Positions 24,129 through 47,030 of a DNA stretch of 64,000 nucleotides are shown in pieces. The notes under the pieces are model-generated. The model did not search any database. It worked only from the letters and a program-made list of their open reading frames with translations, and was not told the DNA's origin. Both the position numbers and the translations under genes were made by a program. How positions within the stretch are numbered: the first letter of the stretch is position 1; the number at the start of each line of letters is the position of its first letter. Source of the stretch: Vespa crabro (Eukaryota; Arthropoda; Insecta; Hymenoptera; Vespidae); contig NC_060956.1 in the NCBI RefSeq assembly GCF_910589235.1, positions 10,800,499 through 10,864,498 on the forward strand, given 5' to 3'.

Positions 24129-25160
24129 ATGTCTAGTATATCCAATGATCAAAGTATTATTGCTCAGAAAACTTGAGATGTTAAATAATGTTAAAATCAG
24201 TATAGTCGATGAAATATACAGATATGATAGGAAAGAACAAGATATATTGGCAGCTAAGCCATGGGAAAAAGAATATGTTTAATATAAATGTATAATCATT
24301 TGTACAAGTTTAACATCATTCTTTAGAAGTTCATAATAAGTAAAAATCATATTTAATTTTACTAATGTATTGGATTTTCTCGATATAGTCCTCATTTTTT
24401 AAAAGATATTAAAATCTTAGCATTAGCATTATTAAAAATGGTAATTCATACACATTCTGGTGGAACGTTAAAGGTAATGGGTCTTTTGCTTGAAAAAGTA
24501 ACAGCAAATACAATGATTGTTATGGATTCTTTTGCATTATCTGTTGAAGAGACAGAAATAAAGGTTAATGCACAAGCTCAAGCATATGAATATATAACTG
24601 CATATATAGAAACTGCAAAACAGTTGAAATCAAGAGAACATAATTTTTTTGTTTTTATTAACATATTAAAATATCCGTATAGGTCGGCAAACAAGAGGAT
24701 GCTATTGGCTAGTATCATAGTCATCCAGGTTATGGATGTGGGTTGTCTGATATTGATGTATCTACACAAATGCTTAGTTAAAATTTTCAAAAACCATTTG
24801 TTGCTATTGTAATTGATCCTGTGCGAACTATTTCTGCGGATAAAGTTTGTTTAGGAGCATTTATAATTTATCTAAAAGTATATTGGAAAAGTCATATAGA
24901 ATTATAAATTATAATATATTTTATCATAATGTATTAATATCAAAATAATTTGTACTATATTAATGTCAGTAACTATTCTTAATTTGGAAGGATATAAACC
25001 TGCTAAAGAGGAACCATCGAAATATCAAACAATACCTTTAAATAAAATCGAAGACTTTGATGTATATTGTAAACAATATCATTCGTTAGAAGTATCATAT
25101 TTCAAATCGTCATTAGATAGACGATTGCTAGATTCTTTATGAAATAATTACTAGGTGGTT
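24129..25160 (+). pseudogene. CSN5/COPS5 pseudogene (COP9 signalosome JAMM subunit)
   Basis: Four blocks match insect CSN5 in order: N-terminus from ATG 24129 (MSSISNDQSIIAQKT); DEIYRYDRKEQDILAAKPWEK to about 24274; DPHFLKDIK ... MIVMDSFALSVEE at 24390-24629; VGKQEDAIG ... IDPVRTISADKVCLGAF at 24682-24880; and GYKPAKEEPSKYQTIPLN ... SYFKSSLDRRLL from 24992 to about 25140. The JAMM metalloprotease motif H-S-H-P-G-Y-G-C-x-L-S-x-I-D is still readable. Lesions: a 2-base deletion after QKT, three Trp codons and one Gln codon turned into stops, donors changed from GT to AT and TT, and loss of the C-terminal third. Intron positions are retained, so this is a DNA-level duplicate and not a retrocopy. 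The functional CSN5 gene must lie elsewhere. Confidence 0.88.
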
Positions 25161-26991
25161 GTGATTTTTCATGTCTTGTTATGACACAAGCATGTATTCA
25201 AAGATATATACATATACTTTAAAAATTTAATGAAACAAAAATATATTTTATTTTCACATTTTTATTTGCTAGAAAGTATATGTAGTGATGTATAGGCTTT
25301 TAATCCATACATCACTATCACTTGAGCTCATTTTTATGTTAACCCGAACTTCAGGATTTTCCAAAACCAAATAAACAGGGGAGCTGCTTAATAAGTCCCT
25401 TGCTATTAAAAATAGGTTCTGTACCAAAATATAAAAAGGACATTATTGCTAATTATCGGTGTGGCAGTAGTTATTAAATTTACAAATAAAATGAACCAAA
25501 CCAAAATACTATATTCTTAATCAAATAAAATTCTGAACAATTTCTCGATTCCAATCTCCTGGCATTTGGTAAAAGTAATGGAATTCAATAACTTGTTTAT
25601 TAGATATTAAAGTAATTTATTTATTTTTATGACGATGAAAAAAATATAGATATAACTTTACTTGAATTCATTCAATTTATTGATTTACAATGTTTATAAT
25701 ACATTACCTAAAAATAGCATAAGAAGCAATGATGAAAATCGTCCTACAAATTACACGTATGCCATAAGATAATTATTATCGATATCAATATTATTGGTAT
25801 TTATATTTTTCACCATTATAATAATAATAATAATTATTATTTTTATATAAATTTTTAGTCATCAAAAAAATATTAGAACGAAATTTATTTATTAGTTACA
25901 TATAACTACTATACTATTTTAATATTTATTAACTTTTGTATTGCCAAAAATACGAATTATTAGTATTTTATTTACTCAAATGATGTTTTTTATCTTTATT
26001 ATTGAATTTGTACTGACATTTATTAGAATGTACTACAATTATCAGTAATAATGAATGAATCTTGCTGCATTTATGTGCAGTAATTTTGTTATATAATAAA
26101 ACATTAAATTATTTCAATAGTTACGCACTTTCGTAAATTACATTACTAGTTTGTAGTACGGTTTGATCTTTTAATATTCTGATCGCTGTAAAGCGCATTT
26201 ATGCTTTTGTACTTTACGAGTGAAAAATTAATATTTGGAATGTAGTAATATCGAACGCGTTCTTCTATAAAAACGTTACAGCTTTCATTTTTATTATATC
26301 CATATGAAATATACATAATATACTTTTAGTAGATCATTTAAGCATCACTGTTTGCAAAAGTATTAAAATTCTAGAAATAAGACTAATTAATAATTTAAAA
26401 TTATAATAAAATTTATAAATGTTATTATATTTTAGAAAAAAAAAAGAAAACTAATATTTTCAAATTGCATCACTTTTATAGTCATGACACTATGTAATCC
26501 ATGTAATTTTTTAATAGACTTATGTATACATAAATATGTTTATGTTGTTTAATCAATTTTTATTGAAATAATAATTAGTAACCTACACCTTTATTAGAAA
26601 GTTCTTTCTAATAAACACTTTTATTTAGAAACAATAAGTAGAAAATGAAACAATTATTAAGGTTTAATAATATAAACATTTAGAAGATTTAAAAAAGATT
26701 ATTTGTGTGTCTTCAAATCTGCTGATATAGCAAACATTATAGAAGCAATCTTTGTAATAATAATTTGTTGTAATATATTATATATCTAATACATAAATGC
26801 AGACAAGCTTATATATGGTTAAATAATGCTAACGAAAATCAATATTGAATGGTTTTGAATTCGAAAAATGAAATTAATTTTAAGTAAACATACTATTATA
26901 CAAAATACTTGCACTAAATTTATTAATAACATTTATTTTTTTTGATCCAATGTAAAAAAACTCTTAAATAAATTGGTAAAATACAGAACCA

Positions 26992-27009
26992 TGCACGATG
27001 ACTCGTGCA
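26992..27009. other. Perfect 7-bp hairpin
   Basis: TGCACGA, loop TGAC, TCGTGCA. It is GC-richer than the surroundings, and no poly-U or box elements identify it as a known RNA. Confidence 0.4.
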
Positions 27010-30000
27010 GGAAAGTCTAATAACATTATTTATTTTTAATTCCTACTTCTATTTTATTGTACACATATATAAAAATCCATTGTATATTATATATTTTCAG
27101 TGTGTAAACATGAATTTTATGTTACAGCAACACAATAAAAAATAAGCAATAACGAATTACGATAGGCTTTACTTGCAATTAGTATAAATTTCACGTGTAC
27201 AAATGTGTGGCAATTTTAAACCGTAAAGAAAATAATTCAACTGAATAAAAAAGGTCCATAGAATTTAATAAGATTATTAATCATTTGTAATCATGACATA
27301 AAGCGTATGGAATCATAAATATAATGTAAGTAATATACAGTTTTTTAAAGATCAAATTTCCAATTGCATTATGACAATCTCTAAAGTTTCAATTCTATTA
27401 TTTTATTAACATCCATGACAGTATTATTCTGGAAATTTAGATTTTTAAAATTGATCATCTACACATTATTAGTCACACCCATTTTGTGGGTAGATTATTT
27501 CATGAGATTATAATAGCGAGTTGTGTACATTATCGCAGTTATTAAACTACTGAATTTCACTGTAATAAAAGATTCCCATTCCTTCTATCTTATTATGTAT
27601 ATTATTACTCAAATGTTTTAATGTATATACAGAAAGTATAATTGTATCAATTATTTTTACATATATGAGTACATATCGAATAAATGTTTAAGTAAGTATT
27701 ACCTGATGTTTTGATTGCTCATTAACGCATAGTTTTCAATTTGTTATCCTAGTAATGATCATATGTAGTAAAAAATCAATATTTATGTGAATTGAGAACT
27801 ATGTGTAGTTCTTTGTTCTATTTTTAGACAACTATAATTTGAGCTACTATTTTTATTTGTTCACCAAGATTTTATTTTTTCGTTTCATTTATATATTTTA
27901 AATACATATGAATATTTTTCAAAAACAATCATATTTTATTCTATATAGTAAGATTAATGGAAGGGAAATCTTTTCCTATTGATGTAAAATCCATTGGTAC
28001 ATTATCAATAGTCATGGCTGTACATTATACGTATGAAGTTACTTCGTAGTGAAACTTTTTTAGAAACGTATAAAATCCGAATGATACAAAAAGTAGATCA
28101 TATGAGTTTTAGAATGAATAACAGTCATATAAAATGCGCATCTATGAATATCTCTACCAGAAGTAACCACTTAAAAAATTTGTTAACTTTTCCTATACTA
28201 TTGTTCTTTCAATTATTTGGATTTAAAAATATTTATGTGATCATTATTCGTTATTATTTTCTAGTATAGTAGTTTATAGTTTATATACTGCATTAATAAT
28301 ATTTACATGAATTTAAGCAATATTCTACATCAGAGACGTGCAAATTTTTGATTGAAGAAGAAATAATTCTCTTATTACTGCTTATTGATTATCCCTGTTT
28401 AAATATGTTTACTTTTTTGGCATCTTCAAATATTATAATTCACAATCTAGATTAAACAGTAAGATTGTGATTATTATAATGTAATAATAGTAAACAAACT
28501 GAGGAAAGTACTGGTATGATGAAAGCAAGAATTTGTTTAGAGAAATAAAAAAGAATGGGGATAAGGGTAACGGACCTTACGTACCAATTTTGAACGTCTC
28601 TGTTGTACATGGAGTACAAAAGCATGAAAAATCATTAATTTAATAAGTATTTATATGCATATAAATGAGTAATAATTTAATATGCATTTATATGCATATT
28701 GAAAAACTTCTTATTTTTGGAGCAACTACACAAGAATGTATCATAAATTTCGGGTTAGAAAAATAGAATTGATAGATAGAAATGTTAACCATTCTGTAAA
28801 TTGAAAAAATTGATTACATGAGCGAAGTGTATGTGTTAGTCATTTCATCAGTTAATTCATACATAAAAAATTATATTTTTAGCTTACAAATAATAAACGT
28901 TATTATTTTCAATCGAATAGAAAATACTTATTAATTAAAGAACTATGTAAAGATATTTGGAAGTCAATATTACTCTGTGTTATACAAAAATGACTAAATA
29001 TATTATTTTATTTGAAATGTAAACTTTTTAAGTCAAGAAACTTCTACAAGCTTAATATTTTTATTATTTAACTGCATTCTATATAGCTCTACTTTTTAAT
29101 ATAAGTATAATTATTTAGCAAATTTTTGGAATCATCTTTATAATTTCAATAAGAATACAAATCACAAGAAGACAAAACGAAGCTATATCAACTCTAAAAA
29201 CAGCATCACATTCATTCGTACAACGTTTCATGTTGTACATGAATAAAATATATATTATAATTTATTATAATGAATAGTACACAATGCTTTAAATGTTATA
29301 AAATACAGAATATGAATATATTTTCTCTGTCTCTTGAATATGTTTGAACTTGACATAGCACTTGCAGAAAACAACGTATATGTTAAGCTTAGGATTATAA
29401 TTTATAAATATTTTCTTTAGTGTGTTTTCAAATAGCTCTGTTGAACATTAGGTTACACAAACATTATTGTACCGGAAGACCATCTTGTTATAAGATCGTA
29501 AGAATAGTAAAATATTTTAATGGGTATTTCTATGTAATTCCGCATTTCTAAAATTAGAGGAAATTTGATTGATTATATATACTATATTATATTATATTAT
29601 ACTATACTATATTATATGTTATACTATATATTCCATAAAAATAAGTAATAATAAAAAGATAACATTCTTATTAATATTTAGAGATGCAGAATTAACTCTA
29701 GAAATTAAAAATATTAACAGATTTCACGCAAAATGTAACTTTATTATTACTTTCAAAAACCTGCTCACATATAATGGCACTGTTTACAGTTTATTTTTTC
29801 GTGCATGGTATTAATATTTTATTTGCTTATTTGCTTATTTTATTCAGATCTATTACCAAAAAAGTATATTGTATTATAATTAAAATTTCAATAAGAATTT
29901 TTAATTTGTAATTTACTAATTGTTACTAAACACCAATTGTATTGTAGAAAATATGAGGATGCAAATGACTGTGATGCTTTGGAAACAAACTAAAAATTAA

Positions 30001-32576
30001 CATCGAAATCAAATAAAACTAATAGCAGCACACATTTACATAAATTAAGATATATAATAATAGAATATTGTTGCTATTAAGATCATTTTTATTAGCTTTT
30101 TAAAATTTATTAAAGCGATATAAAATTAATTTATTATTATGTCGTTTAATTAAAATTTATACATAAAAATGTCATATAAATGAATAAAAAAGAAAAGTTA
30201 CATAAATTCAAATTATTTTTGTATTAAAATAAAAAAATGGTATAACTATTTTATACTATCATTAATGTTAATGTTACCAATTTCTAAAGGAATGTCCTAC
30301 AGAAATATATTTTAGATATAATTTGAAAGTAATTACAAAATACACATTATTATATAATTAAATTGGTATATATAACATTAGAAAATTGTCTGTTTATATA
30401 TCATGATACTGCACTGAATTTTGCACAAATATCAACATACTGAATGAATGAGTTTAATTGCAAGCAAAGGATTGTTATATAATCACAGTAATACAGCCAT
30501 TTGTTACCTCGTATTTCACAGAAAAAATGCTTAGATATTAAATGTATAAATATCTATCGACATGAATTATATTTAATACATACAACTTCTTTATATTTTA
30601 AGAAAAACGTAAAAATGACAAATATTATCATTCCCCACCTAAGCAGTTTTATGATATTTCGATAGACAGGAATATAAATTTTCATATACACATAACACAG
30701 TAAACATAATAAAAAACATTTTACATTGAATCATGAATGTGTTGCTGTCTGATTCATTATAAAATAAATATTCAATAATTGTATAAACATTGGACACAAT
30801 GAATTTGCAAATAAATATACCTAATCTCAGATTAATATTGTTACATGATAGATAACATGATAATTTAATGTTAAAATTACAAGAAAATAAAAATGCTACA
30901 AATTTATAGCAAGTAATTTTTAGTTTTACATAACATAAATTCGGTAAATTTGATCATGAAATTTCTTTTTTAAGTATTCCATACTACTTATTTTACAGAA
31001 TTTATTATTATACAATATTCTAATGATTATGTACTTTTTACCTGGAGTGTGCAGATAATTCTTCCTCTATATTAAAAAACAATCTGCTTTCTATTATACA
31101 TGTTTTGCACATGAAATAACAGGCAATTTATAAATGTCCAACTAGTTCATAAATAAATATCACAATATGGTTTTATTCCAATATTTCTTAGGACAGTAGA
31201 AGAATCATTCGCACAAAACAGAGTATGTAACGTTTGCATTTGCATTATTGTATTTTGTCAAAAATATATTGTTTAATTTTGTCTGCCCTATTGTTGGTTT
31301 TTTGTCCAATATATAAGAAATGTATAAAGATAGTAATTTATATATTTTATCAAAAATGACATATTCCAAAGTTTAAATGCAGCTGAAAATTTGAAGAATG
31401 GATTAATTGCGCATTGTATTTTTACATCACACATACGTGAAAATAGATTGTTCATGAAATGCTATTTATTGTGTCACATACGCATATTTTTAGCGTATAT
31501 AAAGCTTAGAAAATAAATCAGCATTAAATAGATATTATATTTTTAACAGTAAGAATTACTATGATAGATAAATATAATAGAAATTACAATATAATTTGCA
31601 AATATTTTGTATCTATGTATATGAAAAGAAATAGAAATAAAAATAAAAATAAAAATAAAAATAAAAGAAAAATGCAACTCTTGAGTACAAAGAGTATATA
31701 TATTTCTATATCATAAAAATTATGTTATTATATTACGTAAGATGTGAAATACAAAAATTACAAATTATCAGAATATTGTAAATTATATAATTTAACTGCA
31801 TTTTCTGATATTATTGGTGGTTTTTTTATAGTATTCTGATATATACAAGACAAGAAAAATTGAAGATTATTGAAACCAACAAATGGGACAGTAGTATATA
31901 AATATTCAACTGTTTTTCTTAATACACAATATCAGTTATTCATTCATTTTGTTACTTTCCTATTATCCTATTTTGTAGCTAAATTTGTTGTTTTCATCAA
32001 TATAATTTATGCTTTTATTAATTATATTTTATCTATTATTTGTTATAAGTAAAATAGTATATAGTAATTGTTTATTATATTCATAAATGTATTCAGGAAT
32101 AATTTTCCTAGAATTTTCAACTTGACGCGACCGTAATTTTCCTTATAAAATGCAAAATAAAGTATTATATTTATATTTGTTATATATTTTTGTAATGCTG
32201 CAAATTTTTTAAATATTTTGCATGTAAATGATGTAATATCTTAAACATAAAAACCTTGAAAAAAAAAACTGATCTCGAAAAGCTGACAATTAGCATTCTT
32301 TATAAGTAATCTATGAATAATTTGTCTGTTCTTCAATATTTATTCTAAGTTAACAATTATGCGTATATTTCACATGTATATGCAATTACATAACATTAAT
32401 AATGCTAATATTGATTTTAAAAAATCCAAATCTTTACATTATAAATATATGAATTATAACTTTTTACATTTTGAAACTATTGTACTTATAAAGAATGCAC
32501 TGGGTAAACGCAATAAAAATGCATTATTATAGTGCTAAATTGATTGAATCGCAAATGGTATTTTACAAATGATGTC

Positions 32577-32755
32577 ATGGTATATACGGTCCAAAAAGAA
32601 CTAAACATTAGCCACTATAGAAAAAATATTATATTTTTAAGTAATTTTTTTTTGTCATTTTTAAATATCCCATATAAATGCGATTCTTAATAAAAAAATA
32701 TTCGATTTTTTTTTTTACTAATCTTTAAATACTACTTTTAGACCGTTTATACCAT
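32577..32755. mobile_element. Short non-autonomous TIR element (MITE-like)
   Basis: The left end ATGGTATATACGGTCCAAAA and the inverted right end ATGGTATAAACGGTCTAAAA match at 18 of 20 positions, with weaker similarity (AACATTAG versus AAGATTAG) farther in. The element is about 180 bp with an AT-rich centre and no coding capacity. The TATA within the ends would suit a TA target site of the Tc1/mariner type. Family is inferred. Confidence 0.6.
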
Positions 32756-33329
32756 AGAAGAAAATCGTGTATTTTTAATAACACCTATAATATCTGAATA
32801 TCAATAATCTGCAATAAAAACGTATCTAATAAAAACATTTATTTCTTTTTGGCCTCACTTTTCGATACTAAACTATGAATGTAATGGAAGAAAAGAAACA
32901 ACAATTTATTTGATTATGAAAGTTAAATAATTAAATAATTAAGTAAAATCATTATAATACCCTTTTCAATTTTAATTAATAACAGTATATAATAATATCA
33001 AAGTACTGATTTGCAGTGAAGGAATAATTAATGACTATAAAAAATAAAAATCAGAGCTGTGAATAAAAAGAAAAAAATTCTTTTAAACGTGCAATTTTTA
33101 GTATTGATATTATACATTTAAAATTATTTTATAATAATCTTGTAATCTTTAAATAATAATAGTCTTTAAAATTGATTATTACAACATTTCATGTCTACGA
33201 AGAAAAAATTTTATAATGTCATCCTATCTACTCTAGTCATTTATATATCTTAGGCAAAATTTATTTTTCATCATGAATGTATAGTTATTTTTCATGAGGA
33301 TTAACAACTGGATCGTTAAAAATGAAATA

Positions 33330-33435
33330 ATTCATAGAGCCGGTAAGTAGACGTGCATTACACGTCCTATATAGAGAAACTAGCTGGCATGCTTATTAAC
33401 GTCATGCCAATAAGCTGTCACACGTACGTCACAAT
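33330..33435. other. Structured, GC-elevated non-coding patch
   Basis: Contains hairpin GACGTG-CATTA-CACGTC (33350-33366) and, 19 bases on, TGGCATG (33385-33391) pairing with CATGCCA (33403-33409), plus CTTATT (33392-33397) pairing with AATAAG (33409-33414). It stands out from the AT-rich desert around it. Function unknown. Confidence 0.4.
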
Positions 33436-34794
33436 TTATTTGTTCTCTCTCTATTATAAATATTAATTATTTTTGATTAAATTGGAAAATCCTAAGTATT
33501 ATCCTAATATTCTTATAGCTAGAATGTAAAATGTATAACACAAAATTGAGTTCAATGAATATTTGTAGTGTAATCATTATTGAAGATAATTATTTTTATA
33601 TCTACCTGATACTAATAATGTAATAACAATCTTCGAAATGAGCGCACTACTATTACGTTAAATATATCTATTTAAATATTGTTTTTCGTAGAGAAAGCAT
33701 AAAACATAACATGTTATATTTTATCATAATTAAATGAAAAAGGCGTATTCATACAAAATTAGATTATTTTTTAATGTACCCAAAATAGAAAATTTCTTCA
33801 TAAAATGTAATTTTTTATTGTATATAAATTATATGAAGACAAAAATAATAAAGAAAATAATGGTTATTATACCGTTTTAAATAAGAATATTCACATATTT
33901 AATAAAGCAAAACATTTATAACTTGTACTTTTTTAGATGAATATTTAAACCCCCGTTTTTACATTTTTTTTATTCTTGTAAGAAATTGTATTATTTACTA
34001 TATGTAAAAATCTACGTATTACATGACTCTAATATAACATTTATCATCGATATTTCCTCAACCAAAAATATAAAATTTGATAATACTTGTAATATTATAA
34101 TCAGTACAGGTCAATTGAAAAACCCTAAATACATATTTTAATATACAATAGAAGTATTATTTTGTACGACATACGTATAACAGCTCAGCATTAAGAAAAG
34201 AATTCTTTCATTGATATCCTAAATGAGATATATTTGTTGCGCTTATTTATATTATTTTTTTAAACAAATATATATTTTTAGGGTCCCAAATCTTTGTCCA
34301 TTATCGTGATTACAATATTTCAATATTAAATGTTCTGTAACTATTACATATACTTGTGTTACATATCTCAACTACATCTAGCACACTGCTAGTATAATAT
34401 ATATTGGACTGTCTCCTGAATGAAAAAATTTCTATATCTTTTAAAGAAGGTGTAATATTAAAAGAAAAGTATAATGTTAATGTTATACTTTAAAAAATAT
34501 ATCATGTAACTACAGTTCTCATGCATATATTGTACATGGAACATTTTGTGCATGCAATATCAACGTACTTTGGTAAGATAAAAAACTATTTACGTTGTGT
34601 CAATTATTACTGTGATATTATAGTTTTCATGTTATTATTAACAGTGTAAAGCATATATTTGCTTTTGCATTGTATTCATATTCATGATATTGGAGTATTA
34701 AATTTTGATATACTATTAAGGTATTTTGAAGAAATATCTTTTAAAAGCAAAAAGTGTGAATATTAACAATAGAATTCAAATGAAAATTTCGGAC

Positions 34795-44735
<9,941 letters not shown>

Positions 44736-44819
44736 CTTGGACACAACACTAGCGACCAACGCGCGCGCACACACACGGACGTACGACCGAACGGCGGCAC
44801 ACTCCGTTTTCTTTTTCTT

Positions 44820-44995
44820 CGTTGTCGTCGTGTCGCGTCGAGTCGTCGTCGTCGTCGACGTTGTTGTCCTCTTTGCGTTCGTCGTCGTTGTTATCCTCGT
44901 TGCGTTCGTCGTCGTCGTTGTTGTTGTCCTCGTTGCGTTCGTCGTTTGTCCGTTTGTCGTCGTCGTTGTCGTTGTTGTCTTCGTCGCCGTTGCCG
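44820..44995. repeat. (GTC/GTT)n imperfect triplet repeat
   Basis: Blocks of GTCGTCGTC and GTTGTTGTC separated by recurring CTCGTTGCGTTC, CTCTTTGCGTTC and CTCGTTGCGTTC units (44869-44941). These form a higher-order repeat of about 30-36 bp within the unk upstream region. Confidence 0.75.
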
Positions 44996-45330
44996 TCGCG
45001 CGTCTTAGCCTTTAATTGTTCTCTCTTCCCGTCGCTCTTGGCTACCTCTTCCTCTTCACCACCTCGTCCTCGTTTGCTCTTGTCTCTCGCGCTTCTCTCT
45101 CTCCTTCTCTATTTCGTTCCAATGATTCTACCGCTTTCTCACCCTCACTTTTTTTCTTTTCTTCTCTTCCTTTCGCTCACTCAGCCGCTCATTCGACCGC
45201 TCCTTGCCGCGCTTTGCCTTTGGCCTATCGAATGCAGAATACAAGACCTATTACGCGGAGTATGCACAACGCAATAGACACTATATTCGTCTCGATTTCT
45301 CGACCAATCGTTTCCTCATAACAAGATCAT

Positions 45331-46313
45331 GTGACTATCCCACCTTCAAGGTCATCGATGTTTTGGTACACAAGGTAAACATATAGTCACACCATTTCAC
45401 CGATACATATTCACGTGTTATGCACGATGGAACACTACGAAGTATATATAAATATCGCTGATAAATATATCTCGATATAAACACTTGTGAGAAAACTAAA
45501 CTTTCATTCGCCTTTTTTTTCTGAAAATTTGGAAATTCTGATGATTTATAATCTCTCCACTCAAACATATATCACGACGCTTGATCATTTCAGACTCTGA
45601 GCATAGATTTACACAATACTAGAAGTGAAATCACAATTCGCAAGTATAGATGTATTTCTAACGCTTAGTAACTGAACCGTTTAATGAATCTCAAAATCTA
45701 ATTTTTTTATTGGTCAAATTTCGACCAATAATTTCTTGCAAACCATATTTATTCAATTGTCGCTTTTTATGCTATCTTTATTTGTACGAATTTTCTTTTT
45801 CTTTTTTTTGTTTATATCTGATGTATATTATTTACAATTTATTTTTTAACTTTGAATGAATTTATCAACCATTTAAACAAATTTATAATAAAATTATTTT
45901 TTTCCTTGTATTATTTAAAGTTGATTTTTTCCATAATCTAATAATGTATGTAATTTTGAAATTGATATATATGCATTGTTTTTTTTGGAATTGTTGATTC
46001 TTAGTTTTATTGAGTCATGATAAAATATTATTGAATTAAAAATAAATATTTTTATTTATTTAAGTAAAAATAAAATACTTCAAGAAGAATCAGAGTAATT
46101 TATTTTTATATTGTATTCTTTCTTATTCTATTTTAAGATTGTAATAATTTAAAGACGATAGATGACGTTTTAATCCCTCTTAATATTAGTGCCTGGTAAT
46201 GCCAGTACCAATGAAAATGAACTGATGGCATTCTCTTCTTAGTTCTCACTGGAGTATTCTATCAAAAAGTACTACGTAAATCGCATAAATCGTAATTAAT
46301 TAATCGTTAGACA
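45331..46313. promoter_or_regulatory. Intergenic region upstream of NDUFB10
   Basis: Head-to-head spacer between unkempt and NDUFB10. AT content rises from left to right. No further gene is seen and the NDUFB10 start site is not resolvable by eye. Confidence 0.45.
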
Positions 46314-47030
46314 ATGGAAGACAGTCCAAATGCTTTAATAAAATTTGCAAAAGCTGTATATTACATCATTGATACACCTGTTGTATTTTTTCGAGGTATT
46401 ATCTAATCATTCTTTGGTTATGTTTTACAAATAACATAATCAGTATTTGATACGTTTAACAAAACTAAATCTTTCTCTTTTATTATTATTGTTAGAGAAA
46501 ATCGTTGAGCCAAATCAAAAAAAATATCCTTGGTATCATCAAAAATTTCGCCGTGTTCCAACTATTGATGAATGTTATACGGATGACTTAGTTTGTTACA
46601 CTGAAGCTAATCTTCAATTTGAACGCGATAAGTAATTACGTTTATAAAAGTAATAATATACAAATTTAATATTAACTTGGATAAAATATTGATTTCTCCT
46701 TACTAGGGCTGTCGATGATGCTATTTTATCTATTTTGAGATGTCGATATGAAGAATGTGCTATGTATCATGGAGAAGATGATAGGGAAGTTTGTTATCCT
46801 TTAAGAAAAATATATGAAGAAGCCAGTGGAGCTTGGTTTGCAAAATGTCAATATTATTATCTACAAATATAATTTAATTATGTAGAAATATGAGATTTTA
46901 CTTAATTCAATTTTACTTAGATGGTGATCTGAATCCTACACTCAATGTACAACAAGCATTTATGAAGCAAAAACATCGTATGGTTTGGGAACGAAGACAT
47001 GGTCCTGTAGGTAGTGGAATGAAGACATAA
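46314..47030 (+). CDS. NDUFB10: NDUFB10 / PDSW subunit of mitochondrial complex I
   Basis: Four exons (46314-46395, 46496-46631, 46707-46846, 46921-47030) total 468 nt, 155 residues, with consistent phases. The protein matches the PDSW accessory subunit. It has an N-terminal helix (LIKFAKAVYYIIDTPVVFFR), the motif YHQKFRRVPTIDECYTDDLVC and a second cysteine pair CAMYHGEDDREVC. The conserved spacings C-x6-C and C-x11-C form intermembrane-space disulphides in the family. A basic C-terminus (FMKQKHRMVWERRHG) follows. It acts in the membrane arm of respiratory complex I. The third donor, AAAAT/GTCAAT, is weak; reading through it gives a short alternative tail ending LQI. The gene is head-to-head with unkempt and tail-to-tail with MARF1. 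Confidence 0.93.

Larger units (their letters stand above)
25161..34794. other. 9.6 kb gene desert downstream of unkempt
   Basis: Very AT-rich DNA without coding exons that I can support. The right end should contain the unkempt 3' UTR. Local structures (hairpin at 26992-27009, TIR element at 32577-32755, structured patch at 33330-33435) are listed separately. Confidence 0.6.

Noticed and set aside
28033..29814. Small plus-strand frames in the desert (28033-28269, 29569-29814)
   Set aside because: No splice context, no family match and T-rich hydrophobic content expected by chance.
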